Origin: Streptomyces violaceoruber
GTDB taxonomy: Bacteria; Actinomycetota; Actinomycetes; Streptomycetales; Streptomycetaceae
NCBI GenBank assembly: GCA_000720805.1
Contig: JODI01000077.1
Span: 1-64,000 of the forward strand
DNA: 64,000 nucleotides
Reading direction: 5' to 3'
Part shown: positions 46,583 to 55,521 of the stretch, piece after piece
How the letters are laid out: the number at the start of each line of letters is the position of its first letter
How positions within the stretch are numbered: the stretch's first letter is position 1
The notes under the pieces: model-generated
What the model saw: only the letters and a program-made list of their open reading frames with translations
The model's database searches: none
Told to the model about the DNA's origin: nothing
Position numbers and translations under genes: made by a program

Positions 46583-46741
46583 ATGAGTGATCAGCTGAGG
46601 GTCGACACAGTCCACGGACACCACGACGACGGCCCGGTGATGGTTACCGCGACCCGCGACGACAACCGGCCTCTGTCCCACGGCTGGGCGTGCACCTGCG
46701 GAACAGCCAGCGGTTACCCACCCAGGACAGATCTTCGCTAG
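46583..46741 (+). CDS. Small hypothetical protein (52 residues)
   Basis: ATG 46583 has a strong GGAGG six bases upstream. The product is short and hydrophilic (SDQLRVDTVHGHHDDGPVMV) and ends with a CTCG motif of two closely spaced cysteines. Its length and isolation make this a weak call. The sequence after 46741 up to about 47276 has no supported gene; a short + strand segment (about 46905-47043) resembles the end of some larger protein but is not identified. Confidence 0.4.
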   Translation: MSDQLRVDTVHGHHDDGPVMVTATRDDNRPLSHGWACTCGTASGYPPRTDLR

Positions 46742-47276
46742 CGCCTCCCTCCACGTCCACCCGCCCCGCTGGCGGAGCCGGGCACGCAGGCTTCCCGCAC
46801 TCTGGCGAATCGTCCAGCCCACCGCCCGCCTCAAGCACAACCCCTCGCCCAAGCCTCCCGCGCACTGAGGACGAGGTCGTCACTCTGGTGCTGCGCTGAC
46901 CTCACGCCGGCGACCGGCACCTGGAAGAGGCCGCTGCCACCGGCGCCGACCCCATGCACCCGTGCGCACTGTTCGGCGTCACCCCGAGGACCAGACTGCG
47001 CTACACCCGCTCCCTCCAGTCGGATGGAGACACGGCACCGTGAGCTCAGAACGCCGCCTGGCTACTCATCGTTTCCGGCCCCTTGGTTGGGTGCCCATCG
47101 ACGGAATGTGCTGACCTGCAAGGCAGCCGCCGCCGGCTGAGATCGGGCGTAGAGGTGTGGAGGTTCCCGGTGAACCGCCGTACACCGACGTGTGACTGAG
47201 CGGCGTAGTTGGCCTGCCTGGCCAACTACGTGCGCACCGCGGGACGTAGCGTCGGGCGTTCGGTCCGGCGTGTCGG

Positions 47277-48350
47277 TCAGAGTTCCCAGTCCGCCGAGGC
47301 GAAGGTGACCTCGCTGATCGCGGCGTCCCCGGCCCGGGTGGCGTTCATGTCCATCTGGAGCCCGGGGGGAATGGGACTGCCGCTGGGAGTGAAGAGCAGC
47401 CCCAGGCCGTGATTCTCGATGTGCTGGAGCATGGCCGCGTCGAGGCGGGAGGGTGGTGCCCCGATCAGCTGGATTCCAGCGTAGGTAATCTGCGGTCCGG
47501 TCCGGCCGTGGACCGTTACTGCTCCCAGCACCGGGAGGCCCTCCGGATACGAGTAGTGCGCGCTCACCCCGGTCTGTTCGAACCGGTCGTCGGTCAGCGT
47601 CCACTGCCCGGCCGCTCCCCTGCGCCACCACCAGTACGGAAAGTGTCCCTGTCTGCCGGCCGGGACCTCGCCGCCCAGTGCGTCTGCTACCTGTTGCGGG
47701 GTCATCCCGAACCGCAGTGGGCCGACCGCCTTCTGCGGAGACCAGTCCCAGTGCGAGCGCTCCTGATCGGTCTTCACTGGCCAGGAGCCGCTGTTCTTCT
47801 CCCGTTCCCGCACGTCGCACCAGTGCATGACCGGCCCGGCTTCGTAGGGCGCTTCGGCAAGCTCGGCGCTGACGAACAGGGCAGAGGTGATCATCCTGTC
47901 CTTCCGCTCTGGGTGTCCCTCGGAGGAGAGGCCGTACTCCAGCGCTGTGCCCATGGACACCCCCCACGCCGCGATCTCCGGATCACCACTCCAGTTCACC
48001 CGCACTGCGGCACCCTCCCGGCGGGCGAGGTCATCGATTTCCGCGCGGGCCTGGGACGGCACCCTGGCGATCAGTTCGACCTCTCGGAGCCGGACCAGCG
48101 GGCCTTCCATGGCATCGATCGCGACGCCGACCAGAAGCATCCCCGCGCCGTAGATGCCGGTCACCCCGATGTCCTGATAGCGCATCCAGTACCCCCCGCC
48201 TGCCGCGACCTGCGAGTTACCTGCCCTCGTCCCGCCCAGAGCCGCATCCACTTCGTCAGGACCCATCCCGAACCACAACGGCCCCAGCCCCACCAACGGA
48301 TCAAGCACCCACCGCTTCCGATCCTCCAACTTTCTGCCCCACCAGCTCAT
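47277..48350 (-). CDS. Hypothetical protein with two repeated domains
   Basis: A 357-residue cytoplasmic protein made of two related halves. Residues 20-40 (VGLGPLWFGMGPDEVDAALG) and 208-227 (AVGPLRFGMTPQQVADALGG) align, and each is followed by an aromatic-rich strand region (GGGYWMRYQDIGVTGIYG; WWWRRGAAGQWTL). The GPLxFGM-x-PxxVxxALGG motif marks a small domain found in Streptomyces proteins of unknown role. The ATG at 48350 has GGGGG upstream. No neighbour helps assign a function. Confidence 0.7.
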   Translation of the reverse strand: MSWWGRKLEDRKRWVLDPLVGLGPLWFGMGPDEVDAALGGTRAGNSQVAAGGGYWMRYQDIGVTGIYGAGMLLVGVAIDAMEGPLVRLREVELIARVPSQARAEIDDLARREGAAVRVNWSGDPEIAAWGVSMGTALEYGLSSEGHPERKDRMITSALFVSAELAEAPYEAGPVMHWCDVREREKNSGSWPVKTDQERSHWDWSPQKAVGPLRFGMTPQQVADALGGEVPAGRQGHFPYWWWRRGAAGQWTLTDDRFEQTGVSAHYSYPEGLPVLGAVTVHGRTGPQITYAGIQLIGAPPSRLDAAMLQHIENHGLGLLFTPSGSPIPPGLQMDMNATRAGDAAISEVTFASADWEL

Positions 48351-48599
48351 CCGGCCCCCATGGTCCTGTCTGCCGACGATCTTGCTAGGAGCCTATGGGC
48401 ACCCTGTGACAACCCCACTCTGCGGCCAGCCTCGACGCTCACACCGGCCAGCTGGATGGGAGCGGGCCGGACGGCCGCCGCTACAGGCCTAGGGCGCCCG
48501 GTAGGGGCACAGGAACAGGAGCGCACCTGCTGGCAATCCGAGGCGATGCGCGCGGAGTTCGCGTTATCCAGCCTCAGCAATCGCGAACTCGCGTGCTTT

Positions 48600-48705
48600 A
48601 GTCGGCGACTACATCGGAGACAGCACCCGAGCCGAAATCGCCTACGCCCGGTCGCTGGGCAAGCCCGTGCGGTTCACGCGCCCCGAAGTCGACCCTGACG
48701 CCTGA
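48600..48705 (+). pseudogene. C-terminal fragment of a deoxyribosyltransferase-like gene
   Basis: Thirty-three codons (GDYIGDSTRAEIAYARSLGK, then PVRFTRPEVDPDA) end in a stop. They match the end of the complete protein at 39622 (GGYIGDSTRREIDYARSLGK) closely. The rest of the gene is missing. Confidence 0.65.
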
Positions 48706-48804
48706 CCGCGCGCTGCCACCTCGATAACCACGGCCGGCAGTCCGCCGCCTGACCGTCTCGCGGTGGTCTTCGGCCACCGCCCACCCCACCCCCTCCGCAG
48801 GCAT

Positions 48805-48822
48805 CCCTTGGAATTGATCATC
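48805..48822. repeat. 18-bp repeat, copy 1
   Basis: CCCTTGGAATTGATCATC, identical to 62294-62311. It lies in a 245-base gap before the LD-carboxypeptidase gene without other recognisable features. Confidence 0.8.
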
Positions 48823-48950
48823 AAGGACGGCGCGTACTCGAGGGTGGCGGCGAGATGAAGTGGCCCACCCTGGGTCTTGCGGCGGGACAGTGGATGTGGC
48901 GCCCCGAGGGTGGGTGCTGCCGAGGCTGTCGGCTCGCTGATCCGCGTTGC

Positions 48951-49976
48951 TCAGACGCCCGGTTGTCCGGTCAACGTGAGCGGGCGTACCGCCGGTTCGA
49001 GCAGCGACAACGTCCGCTGCTGCGCGTCGAGAGCAACACGGATCCCGACGGGCATCGGCAGATTCGGGCCGGCGTGTCCGAACTCGACGTTGCCCAGGAC
49101 CGGGATGTCACGGTCGCCAAGGACATCGAGGACGATCTCGCGCAGGGTCGGGGACGCGTCCGGCGAGTCGAGTCCGTCGATCCCGTCCGGGATACCCACG
49201 ACCATGCCGGAGATCCGATCGAGGATGCCGGCGTGCCGCAGTACCTGCAGATAGCTCCACACATATGCTGCCAGGCCTCCCGCCTCCTCCCAGAACAGCA
49301 CCGCGCCGTCGAACCATTCGAGCGGCAGCGCGTAGGGCGTCGCCTGGTTCAGCACGATGCGGTTGATCACTCCGCCGATCAGCCGGCCTTCGGTGCGACC
49401 GGCACGCCAGCACTCCCACGTCGGGGTGGCCGGCAGCGCGCCGATCGGCTCCGTACCGGTCAGCAGCGTCGAGTAGAGCTTCTCGAGTTCCGCCCTGCGT
49501 GCCGCAGTCGCGCGCTGCCAGTGTCCGCCGAGTCCGGGGGTGGCCAGGTCGGTATGGAAGCCGACTAGACCCGTGCGCGCGTAGAGCACCAGATGCAGCA
49601 GCGAGATGTCGCTGAAGCCGAGTATCGGCTTGGGGTCGGCAGTGATCGCCTCGAAGTCGATCAGATCGAGGTATCCGAGTGCCGTCTGGCCGCCGTCATG
49701 CGCGATGATCGCGCGCACCTCGGGATCCCGCAGAAGAGCGTTGAGCTCTTCGGCGATCTCCGCCGGCCGAGCCGCGCTCCACCAACGGTGCCGCCCTCCT
49801 TCAAGGAGCGGTGCCCGACGCACACGGAATCCCATCCGCTCGAGCACGACCACCGCCTGCTCGAGGTCGGGCTCGTACACGGCATGGAGCGGCCCGGACA
49901 GCGATGCGACAACGACGAGATCTCCGGGCCTCAGAGCACGAGGTCGAAGCGGTTGAGGCAGTGCAGTAAGGGTCAC
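48951..49976 (-). CDS. LD-carboxypeptidase family protein (S66)
   Basis: A 341-residue protein of peptidase family S66. The catalytic Ser122 is in GFSDISLLH. The Glu (LFWEEAGG) and His (FGHAGPN) residues of the Ser-Glu-His triad follow at the expected distances. Relatives remove the terminal D-Ala of murein tetrapeptides or, in the MccF group, inactivate nucleotide-peptide antibiotics such as microcin C. Without a signal peptide it is cytoplasmic, so recycling or self-protection are both possible. ATG 49976 is used. It is not in an operon. Confidence 0.88.
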   Translation of the reverse strand: MTLTALPQPLRPRALRPGDLVVVASLSGPLHAVYEPDLEQAVVVLERMGFRVRRAPLLEGGRHRWWSAARPAEIAEELNALLRDPEVRAIIAHDGGQTALGYLDLIDFEAITADPKPILGFSDISLLHLVLYARTGLVGFHTDLATPGLGGHWQRATAARRAELEKLYSTLLTGTEPIGALPATPTWECWRAGRTEGRLIGGVINRIVLNQATPYALPLEWFDGAVLFWEEAGGLAAYVWSYLQVLRHAGILDRISGMVVGIPDGIDGLDSPDASPTLREIVLDVLGDRDIPVLGNVEFGHAGPNLPMPVGIRVALDAQQRTLSLLEPAVRPLTLTGQPGV

Positions 49977-50073
49977 CGAGGGAGTATCCCGACTCCCTCA
50001 GCACCACGCGACGCATTTACCACCCGACCGACGGGCCAGCATGCCGGCCTTGACCCCGAATCCTGGACACGGG

Positions 50074-51146
50074 TTATGCGGCTGGTGTCAGAGTAGTTGA
50101 TGTTGACCGGGAGGCTGTTTCGTAGGCGATGGGGCTGCGGTGTCCGAGGCCGGAATGACGGCGTCGGGTGTTGTAGCGGTTGAGCCAGCAGAACGCGTCG
50201 AGGCGGGCCTCGCGTTCGCTGGGCCAGCGCTTGCGGCCCTGGAGCGTCTCGCGTTTGAACGTCGCGTTGAAGGACTCGGCGAGTGCGTTGTCAGCGCTGG
50301 AGCCGATCGCGCTCATGGACTGGCGGACGCCGGCCTGACGGCAGGCGTCGGCGAAGGCCCGGCTGACGTACTGGGCGCCGTGGTCGGTGTGCAGGACCGC
50401 CCCGGCGAGGCTGCCGCGGGTCCGTTCAGCGGCGGCCAGGGCGTCGGTGACGAGGTCGGTGCGCATGTGGTCCGCGATCGCCCAGCCGGCCAGGCGGCGT
50501 GAGGCGAGGTCGATGACGGTGGCCAAATACAGGAACTCTCCGCCGGCCAGCGGGAGATAGGTGATGTCGCCGACGTACTTCGTGTTCGGCTCACTCGCGG
50601 TGACGTCGCGGCCGATCAGGTCCGGGGCCTTCGCCGCGTCGGGACGCCGTAAGTGCCGCCTGATCCGTGGTGCACGGCCCGTATCCGCGTGGCGAGGCGG
50701 CCGTCGGCAGCCTGGCGGACGCCCCGGTCCTCGGCGCTCCAGCGCCAGTAGGAGAAGCTGGAACGGGCGATGGCGAGGATGGTGCACAGCCGCTTCACGC
50801 CGTAGCGGCGCTGGTGATCGGCGACGAACTGGAAGCGGTTCACCAGCGTGTCTCCCCGGCGGAATACCTGGCCGCCTTGCGCAGGATCTCGCGTTCCTCC
50901 TCCAGCTCGCGGACCTTGTGGCGCAGAGCGGCGTTCTCCGCCTCCAACGGTGTCGGCGGCTCGGTGGAGACCTCTGCTCGGCGTCCCCGCGGCCGGCTCG
51001 CGCCAGCTGCCCGGACCCAGTTGCGCAGGGTCTCGGGGTTGATCCCCCAGATCGGCAGCGACCTGTCGGATCGTCGCCTCGGGCCGCGACTGGTACAGCG
51101 CGACCGCGTCAGCCTTGAACTGCGGCGGACAGTTCTCCATGACCAC
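50074..51146 (-). pseudogene. IS3-family element, transposase relic
   Basis: OrfA starts at 51146 (NCPPQFKADAVALYQSRPEA) with the Tnp_1 helix-turn-helix but shifts frame near 51050. OrfB starts near 50850 (NRFQFVADHQRRYGVKRLCT) and runs to GGTYGVP. About 40 residues (the HTH_21 region) are missing there, and the rve core continues in another frame: NTKYVGDITYLPLAGG (Asp), LHTDHGAQYVS (Asp) and ADNALAESFNATFKRE (Glu), ending at 50074. At least two breaks make it inactive. The deletion joins short matching sequences around a GTCCCGAC-like site. Confidence 0.75.
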
Positions 51147-51525
51147 GAGATGTCCGTTCTCAGATCCTCAGGATCCAGTGTCTCGAGTGTCCAAGATCAG
51201 GGGGCAAGGCCCCACAGCACCTCACCCCCGCCGTCAGCCGCCCCATCCACGAACTCACCGAGCTGGAGATCAACTTCCATCGGAGCTGGTCTTCGTCTTC
51301 GTCTTCGTCTTCGTCCAGGATGACCACGGCGCCGTCGGGAAGCCGGGTGGCGGTCGCGATGCAGGCGAGAGGTCTCACGCCGACTGCTGCATGGCAGCGT
51401 TCGACTCGGCCACCTCGTACATCTCGCGGCTGCAGACACCCAGGAAGTCGTACTCGCGGGGATGCCGGTGCAGGGCGAGACCTCGATCGGTCTCTTCTCC
51501 CCGGTCACCTTCACCACGAGGTGCG
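51147..51525. other. Decayed stretch with an Asp-Glu repeat
   Basis: Minus-strand frames show pieces that look coding: SREMYEVAESNAAMQQSA, then an Asp-Glu run from a (CTTCGT)4 repeat at 51291-51315. They lie in different frames and no complete gene remains. The repeat may have expanded by slippage. Confidence 0.45.
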
Positions 51526-52428
51526 CTACGACAGCCGGTGCGCAGCCAGGAAGTCGCCGGCTGCTCGGATGGCTGCGTCCGCTTCCGGGAGCAGTCCGCG
51601 GAAGTTCTGGAAGACGTGCTGCATGCGGGTGCTGACGTGGAGTTCGACGGGCACGTGAGCGGTTGCTGCCCGGCTCGCCAGCCGCAGTGCGTCGGTCAGA
51701 AGGAGTTCGCTGCTGCCTGCCTGGATGTGCAGGGGTGCCAGTCCGCTCAGGTCGGCGTTGAGGGTGTCGACTGCCGTCGGTAGGGCGTTGGGTGAGCCGA
51801 GATAGTCGCGGCTGCGGATCCGGAGGCTCTCGGCGGTAAGAACGAGGTCCTGGTTTTCGTTCGGCGGCCGGTCGTTGGAGGTGTGGTCGAGCCAGGGCGA
51901 CAGGACGACGGCTGCGGCGGGCTGGGGCAGGTGCTGCTCCTTGAGTGCCAGCAGGGTGCTGAGCACGAGACCTCCTCCCGCCGACTCGCCGACCATGCAG
52001 ATGGTGGCGTGGCGGCGATCACCACGCAGAGTGCGATAGACCTGAATGACGTCGTTGAGCGCGGCCGGGTAGGGGTGCTCGGGAGCAAGGCGGTAGTCGA
52101 CGGATACGACGGTGGCCTGGGCGGGGCGGGCGATGGCGCAGACCAGGGCGGCGGAGTCGCTTGCTGAGCCGAAGGTGTAGGCGCCTCCATGCAGGTAGAG
52201 CAGCACTGTGTCGCCGGAGGCGTTGGCCGGTGTGTGGGTGACTACTGGCACGCCCCCGATCGTGGTCTTGTCGGTGCTGACCTCTTGGGGCGCGGGCAGG
52301 CCCTGCATCATTTGCCGGTAGATCTCGCGCTGTTCCGGTATGACGCCCCCGAGGTCGAGGGGGGACTGGCGCAGCATGTCCTCGACGAGCTGTCGTGGAG
52401 AGGGGACGCCGTTTGTTTCGTTGCTCAT
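51526..52428 (-). CDS. Alpha/beta hydrolase of the hormone-sensitive lipase family
   Basis: A 300-residue esterase-like hydrolase. The oxyanion motif HGGAY is at residues 80-84, the nucleophile Ser149 in GESAGG, the Asp in the region after APLHIQAGSSELLLTDALR, and the His in MQHVF near the end. It should cleave small carboxylic esters in the cytoplasm. ATG 52428 was chosen from domain fit. It is divergent from a broken XRE-cupin gene. A TTGCCGAAAC site at 52515 in the gap matches sites at two other promoters in this region. Confidence 0.87.
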   Translation of the reverse strand: MSNETNGVPSPRQLVEDMLRQSPLDLGGVIPEQREIYRQMMQGLPAPQEVSTDKTTIGGVPVVTHTPANASGDTVLLYLHGGAYTFGSASDSAALVCAIARPAQATVVSVDYRLAPEHPYPAALNDVIQVYRTLRGDRRHATICMVGESAGGGLVLSTLLALKEQHLPQPAAAVVLSPWLDHTSNDRPPNENQDLVLTAESLRIRSRDYLGSPNALPTAVDTLNADLSGLAPLHIQAGSSELLLTDALRLASRAATAHVPVELHVSTRMQHVFQNFRGLLPEADAAIRAAGDFLAAHRLS

Positions 52429-52514
52429 GGTGGGTGACTGTGCCTGCGGGGCCAGGTTGCCGACAACGTTTCTTGCGGAGACCGCAACTACTTGCTTCGG
52501 AGCACGTGGGCGGG

Positions 52515-52529
52515 TTGCCGAAACAGCAC
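52515..52529. promoter_or_regulatory. Candidate XRE-cupin binding site A
   Basis: On the minus strand this reads GTGCTGTTTCGGCAA and matches site C (57236) at 13 of 15 positions. It lies between the alpha/beta hydrolase gene and the broken XRE-cupin gene. The extra upstream half seen at sites B and C is not preserved. Confidence 0.45.
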
Positions 52530-52601
52530 GCGAGGTGGCTCCTGGACCACGGACAGGGCGAGACTGGCCTGTCATCAACGAGAGCCTGGGAAGCAGTTGC
52601 G

Positions 52602-53173
52602 GTGGACGACAGCCTGGTTGCCTTGCTGCAGGGAGTCGGTCCGCGGCTGCGTGCGGTGCGCCCGTTGAGTCGGTTGACGCCGGCGCAGGCCGCCGGGCGC
52701 ACGGGGTTGTCGGTGAGCACGCTGTCGCGGCTGGAGTACGGCGAGCGCCGACCGTCTCTCGAGGTGTTGATCCCCTTGTCCGCAGCGTACCGGCTTCCCC
52801 TGGACGATCTTGTCGGTGCGCCGCTGGTCGGAGATCCCCGCATTCATCTCCGGCCGTTTCGCCGGGACGGCGCCGCTATGTGCCGCTGACGCGCGACACG
52901 GGTGATGTGCTGGCGTTCAAGCTGGTGTTGCCCGGCCGGGGCGGGCTGCGGGAGGTCGAGCAGCGCGGCCATCGGGGGAATGAGCGGCTGTTCGTGCTGC
53001 GGGGGCGCGCGCTGTTGAAGCTTGGCGATGAGGTCGCAGCCCTTGGCGCCGGTGAGGCCGTCGAGTTCGATACGCGTATGCCTCATAGCCTCGTGAGCGG
53101 CACGGGCGAAGGTGTCGAGGTGCTGGGGTTGTTCAGCCGGAACGGTGGGTCGCTCCGTACCGGGGCGTCCTGA
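52602..53173 (+). pseudogene. XRE-cupin transcriptional regulator, frameshifted
   Basis: From GTG 52602 a normal helix-turn-helix (LTPAQAAGRTGLSVSTLSRL, EYGERRPSLEVLIPLSAAYR) runs to RIHLRPFRRDG. Then a one-base loss near 52873 moves the cupin domain (RYVPLTRDTGDVLAFKLVLP, GNERLFVLRGRALLKLGDEV, FDTRMPHSLVSG) to another frame. A short first-frame product would end at 52889. It is a diverged paralogue of the intact regulator at 55522. A single sequencing error could also explain it. Confidence 0.7.
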
Positions 53174-53180
53174 GCATGCG

Positions 53181-53227
53181 AGCAGGCCCTGGTGGCGCCG
53201 CCGGGTGCGGCGCCACCAGGGCCTGCT
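53181..53227. terminator. Bidirectional terminator
   Basis: A perfect 21-bp GC-rich stem with a 5-base loop lies between the convergent XRE-cupin relic (ends 53173) and methyltransferase (ends 53234). It can stop transcription from both sides. Confidence 0.9.
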
Positions 53228-53233
53228 GTTGAG

Positions 53234-53866
53234 TCAGGATGCGCGGTGCAGGGCCAGGACGTTGTCGGTGACGGTGGCCTGCTGTCCTTCGGGTCCGGTG
53301 GCGGTGCGTTGGGGGGCGTGGCAGCGCTCGGCCGTCCAGGAATCGTCCAGTTCCAGTGAAGCCTGTACCTCGTCCGGGCGGGGGAAGTGCACGTCCTTGC
53401 CGGCTTGCCAGGACCAGGGGGCGATGGAGGCGTGTTCCACGATGATCAGCAGTCCGCCGGGGGCGACGGCCGCCGCCGCGCGGCGCAGTACCTTTCCGCG
53501 GTCGATGTCGAGGGGTGTGTGGAAGTAGCTGGCGTTGACCAGGTCGAAGCGGCCTTCGGGAAAGTCGTGGGCGAGGTCGTGGCGGGCGGGGTGCACGCGT
53601 TCGGCCACGCCGCTGGCGCGGGCTCTGGTGGCCACGCGCTGCAGGGCGGTGGGTGAGACGTCGACGGCGGTGACGTCGAAGCCTCGGGTGGCGAGCCAGA
53701 TGGTGTCACCGCCATGTCCGCTGCCCAGATCCAGCGCGGTACCTGGGGCGGGTACGAGGGTGGTGACGAGTTCTTCGAGGACGGCGTTGGGCTGGGTGCC
53801 CCACTGGTCGTCCAGGCGGGCGTAGTGGTTCTCCCAGAAGGCTGCGGAGTCACTGCCGGTACTCAT
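53234..53866 (-). CDS. Class I SAM-dependent methyltransferase
   Basis: A 210-residue methyltransferase. Motif I LDLGSGHGGDTIW is at residues 45-57, followed by VTAVDVSPTALQR (the acidic SAM-ribose residue), ARHDLAHDFPEGRFDLVNAS and a post-motif AVAPGGLLIIVEH. The substrate is unknown; similar proteins methylate small drug-like or thiol compounds. ATG 53866 is used. It lies 35 bases downstream of the MFS exporter on the same strand, so the two form an operon, and a strong hairpin follows its stop. Confidence 0.88.
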   Translation of the reverse strand: MSTGSDSAAFWENHYARLDDQWGTQPNAVLEELVTTLVPAPGTALDLGSGHGGDTIWLATRGFDVTAVDVSPTALQRVATRARASGVAERVHPARHDLAHDFPEGRFDLVNASYFHTPLDIDRGKVLRRAAAAVAPGGLLIIVEHASIAPWSWQAGKDVHFPRPDEVQASLELDDSWTAERCHAPQRTATGPEGQQATVTDNVLALHRAS

Positions 53867-53901
53867 TGGGGGACTCTCTTTCGGCGGTGGGTGGGGCTTG
53901 G

Positions 53902-55383
53902 TCAGCTGACGTGGACAGGGGTGTCGGTGGGGACATCGCTGGGGCTGCGCTTCTTGATCAGCAGGATGACCGCGGCGAGCGCGAGAGTGAACGCGACAGT
54001 GCTGGCGATGAACGCCACGCGGTAGCCGTGCACGTAGCCGTCCAGGCGGACTGCCCGGGTGACGGGCCCGGCGTGATCGGTGAGGAAGCCGGTGAGGGCG
54101 GAGACGTAGAGGGTGTTGAGCAGTGCGGGACCGATGGCGCCGCCGATCTGCTGGGTGGTACTGATCATGGCGCTGGCCACCCCTGTATCGGAGGGGTTGA
54201 TGCCCGCCAGTGCGATGTTTGGCAGGGCGACGAAGAAGACACCCAGACCAAGGCCGGTAAGGATCATCGCGGGCAGGACGACGGGCAGGTAGCCGCCGGT
54301 GGCCTTGACCATCACCAGCCACAGCGTGCCGATGAGAGCGACTGTGATGCCAGACGCCATCAGCCGCTCGGTGCCGATCTTGGGCACCAGGGGAGCCGCG
54401 AACGTGGCGGCGGCGATGATGCCGGCGCTGAAGGGGAGGAAGGCCAGTCCGGCGTGGAGCGGCTGGTAGCCGAGGTTGACCTGCAAGTAGTAGGTCAAGA
54501 ACAGCATGAGCCCGAACATGCCGGCTCCGATGAGCAGGGAGGCAAGGAACGCGCCGCCGCGGTCGCGGTCCAGCACGACGCGCAGAGGTAGCAGCGGGTG
54601 GCTGGTACGGCGTTCTACGGCGACGAACGAGATGAGCAGGATCAGTCCAGCGGCCAGCAGGATCCAGGTCAGTGCGCTGGACCAGCCCTCTTCGGCGGCG
54701 TGGGTGAAGCCCCAGACCAGAGCGACCAGACCGGTGGTGACCAGGACGGCCCCGGGGATGTCGTAGCGGCGTTCGCCTTCTGCGCGGCTTTCCCGGACGG
54801 TCGGGATCGCGGCCAGGGCGGCGGCCAGGGCGATGGGGGCGTTGACGAACAGGCACCAGCGCCAATTCGTGTGCTCGGTCAGCACACCGCCGGCGATCAG
54901 GCCGACAGCGCCGCCCGCACCCTGCAGCGCTCCGTAGACGCCGAACGCCTTGGCCCGCTCGCGGCCGTCGGTGAAGGTGACCGCGATCAACGACAGGGCG
55001 GCCGGTGCGAGGAGTGCGGCGAAGACGCCCTGGAGTGCGCGGCCCGCGAACAGCGTCGCGCCGTTGGGTGCGACACCGGCCACCATGGAGGCGGCGGCGA
55101 AGCCGGCCAAGCCGGTCATGAAGGTGCGCTTGCGGCCCACGAAGTCGACGACGCGCCCGCCCAGCAACAGCAGACCGCCGAACGCCAGCGCGTAGGCAGT
55201 GACCGCCCACTGCCGGTTTGCGTCGCTGATGTCCAGGTCGGCCTGGGCTTTCGGGAGGGCGATGTTGATGATGGAGGCATCGAGCACCACCATCAGCGTC
55301 GCCACCGAGATCACGGTCAGCGCCAGCCAGCGCCGCGGGTCGAGCGCAGGGCTTCGGCCCGTCGTATCGGTCGATGCAGTCAT
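53902..55383 (-). CDS. MFS drug exporter, DHA2 (14-TM) type
   Basis: A 493-residue membrane transporter of the EmrB/QacA group. VATLMVVLDASIINIALPKA in the first helix holds the conserved Asp of DHA2 pumps. GGRVVDFVGRKRTFMTGLAG is motif A between helices 2 and 3. FVNAPIALAAALAAIPTVRE is motif C-like. About 14 hydrophobic segments are visible. It should export antiseptics or antibiotics by proton antiport. ATG 55383 starts the protein. First gene of a two-gene unit with the methyltransferase. Divergent from an XRE-cupin regulator whose promoter has a repeated site. Confidence 0.92.
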   Translation of the reverse strand: MTASTDTTGRSPALDPRRWLALTVISVATLMVVLDASIINIALPKAQADLDISDANRQWAVTAYALAFGGLLLLGGRVVDFVGRKRTFMTGLAGFAAASMVAGVAPNGATLFAGRALQGVFAALLAPAALSLIAVTFTDGRERAKAFGVYGALQGAGGAVGLIAGGVLTEHTNWRWCLFVNAPIALAAALAAIPTVRESRAEGERRYDIPGAVLVTTGLVALVWGFTHAAEEGWSSALTWILLAAGLILLISFVAVERRTSHPLLPLRVVLDRDRGGAFLASLLIGAGMFGLMLFLTYYLQVNLGYQPLHAGLAFLPFSAGIIAAATFAAPLVPKIGTERLMASGITVALIGTLWLVMVKATGGYLPVVLPAMILTGLGLGVFFVALPNIALAGINPSDTGVASAMISTTQQIGGAIGPALLNTLYVSALTGFLTDHAGPVTRAVRLDGYVHGYRVAFIASTVAFTLALAAVILLIKKRSPSDVPTDTPVHVS

Positions 55384-55484
55384 CACTGTCCAATCAAGGC
55401 CCTGAGCTGGGCTGGGGTTGTTGTAGTCAGGGGCCGCTCTGCGTGCGGGCCCGCGTTCACGACGATGCGCTCGAGCCTGCTGCA

Positions 55485-55513
55485 GTTGCAAAGCTGGATG
55501 CCGTTTTGGCAAC
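55485..55513. promoter_or_regulatory. Candidate XRE-cupin binding site B
   Basis: This 29-base sequence starts GTTGCAAAGC and ends GTTTTGGCAAC, an imperfect inverted repeat. Twenty-two positions are identical to site C at 57223-57251. It lies 9 bases before the XRE-cupin start and about 100 bases before the MFS start. Confidence 0.65.
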
Positions 55514-55521
55514 CTGGGTTC

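Noticed and set aside
53234..55393. A 719-codon minus-strand frame covering methyltransferase and MFS genes
   Set aside because: Only its last 210 codons (the methyltransferase) are real. The upstream part is the MFS gene read out of frame, very rich in Arg and Pro. It is not a fusion protein.
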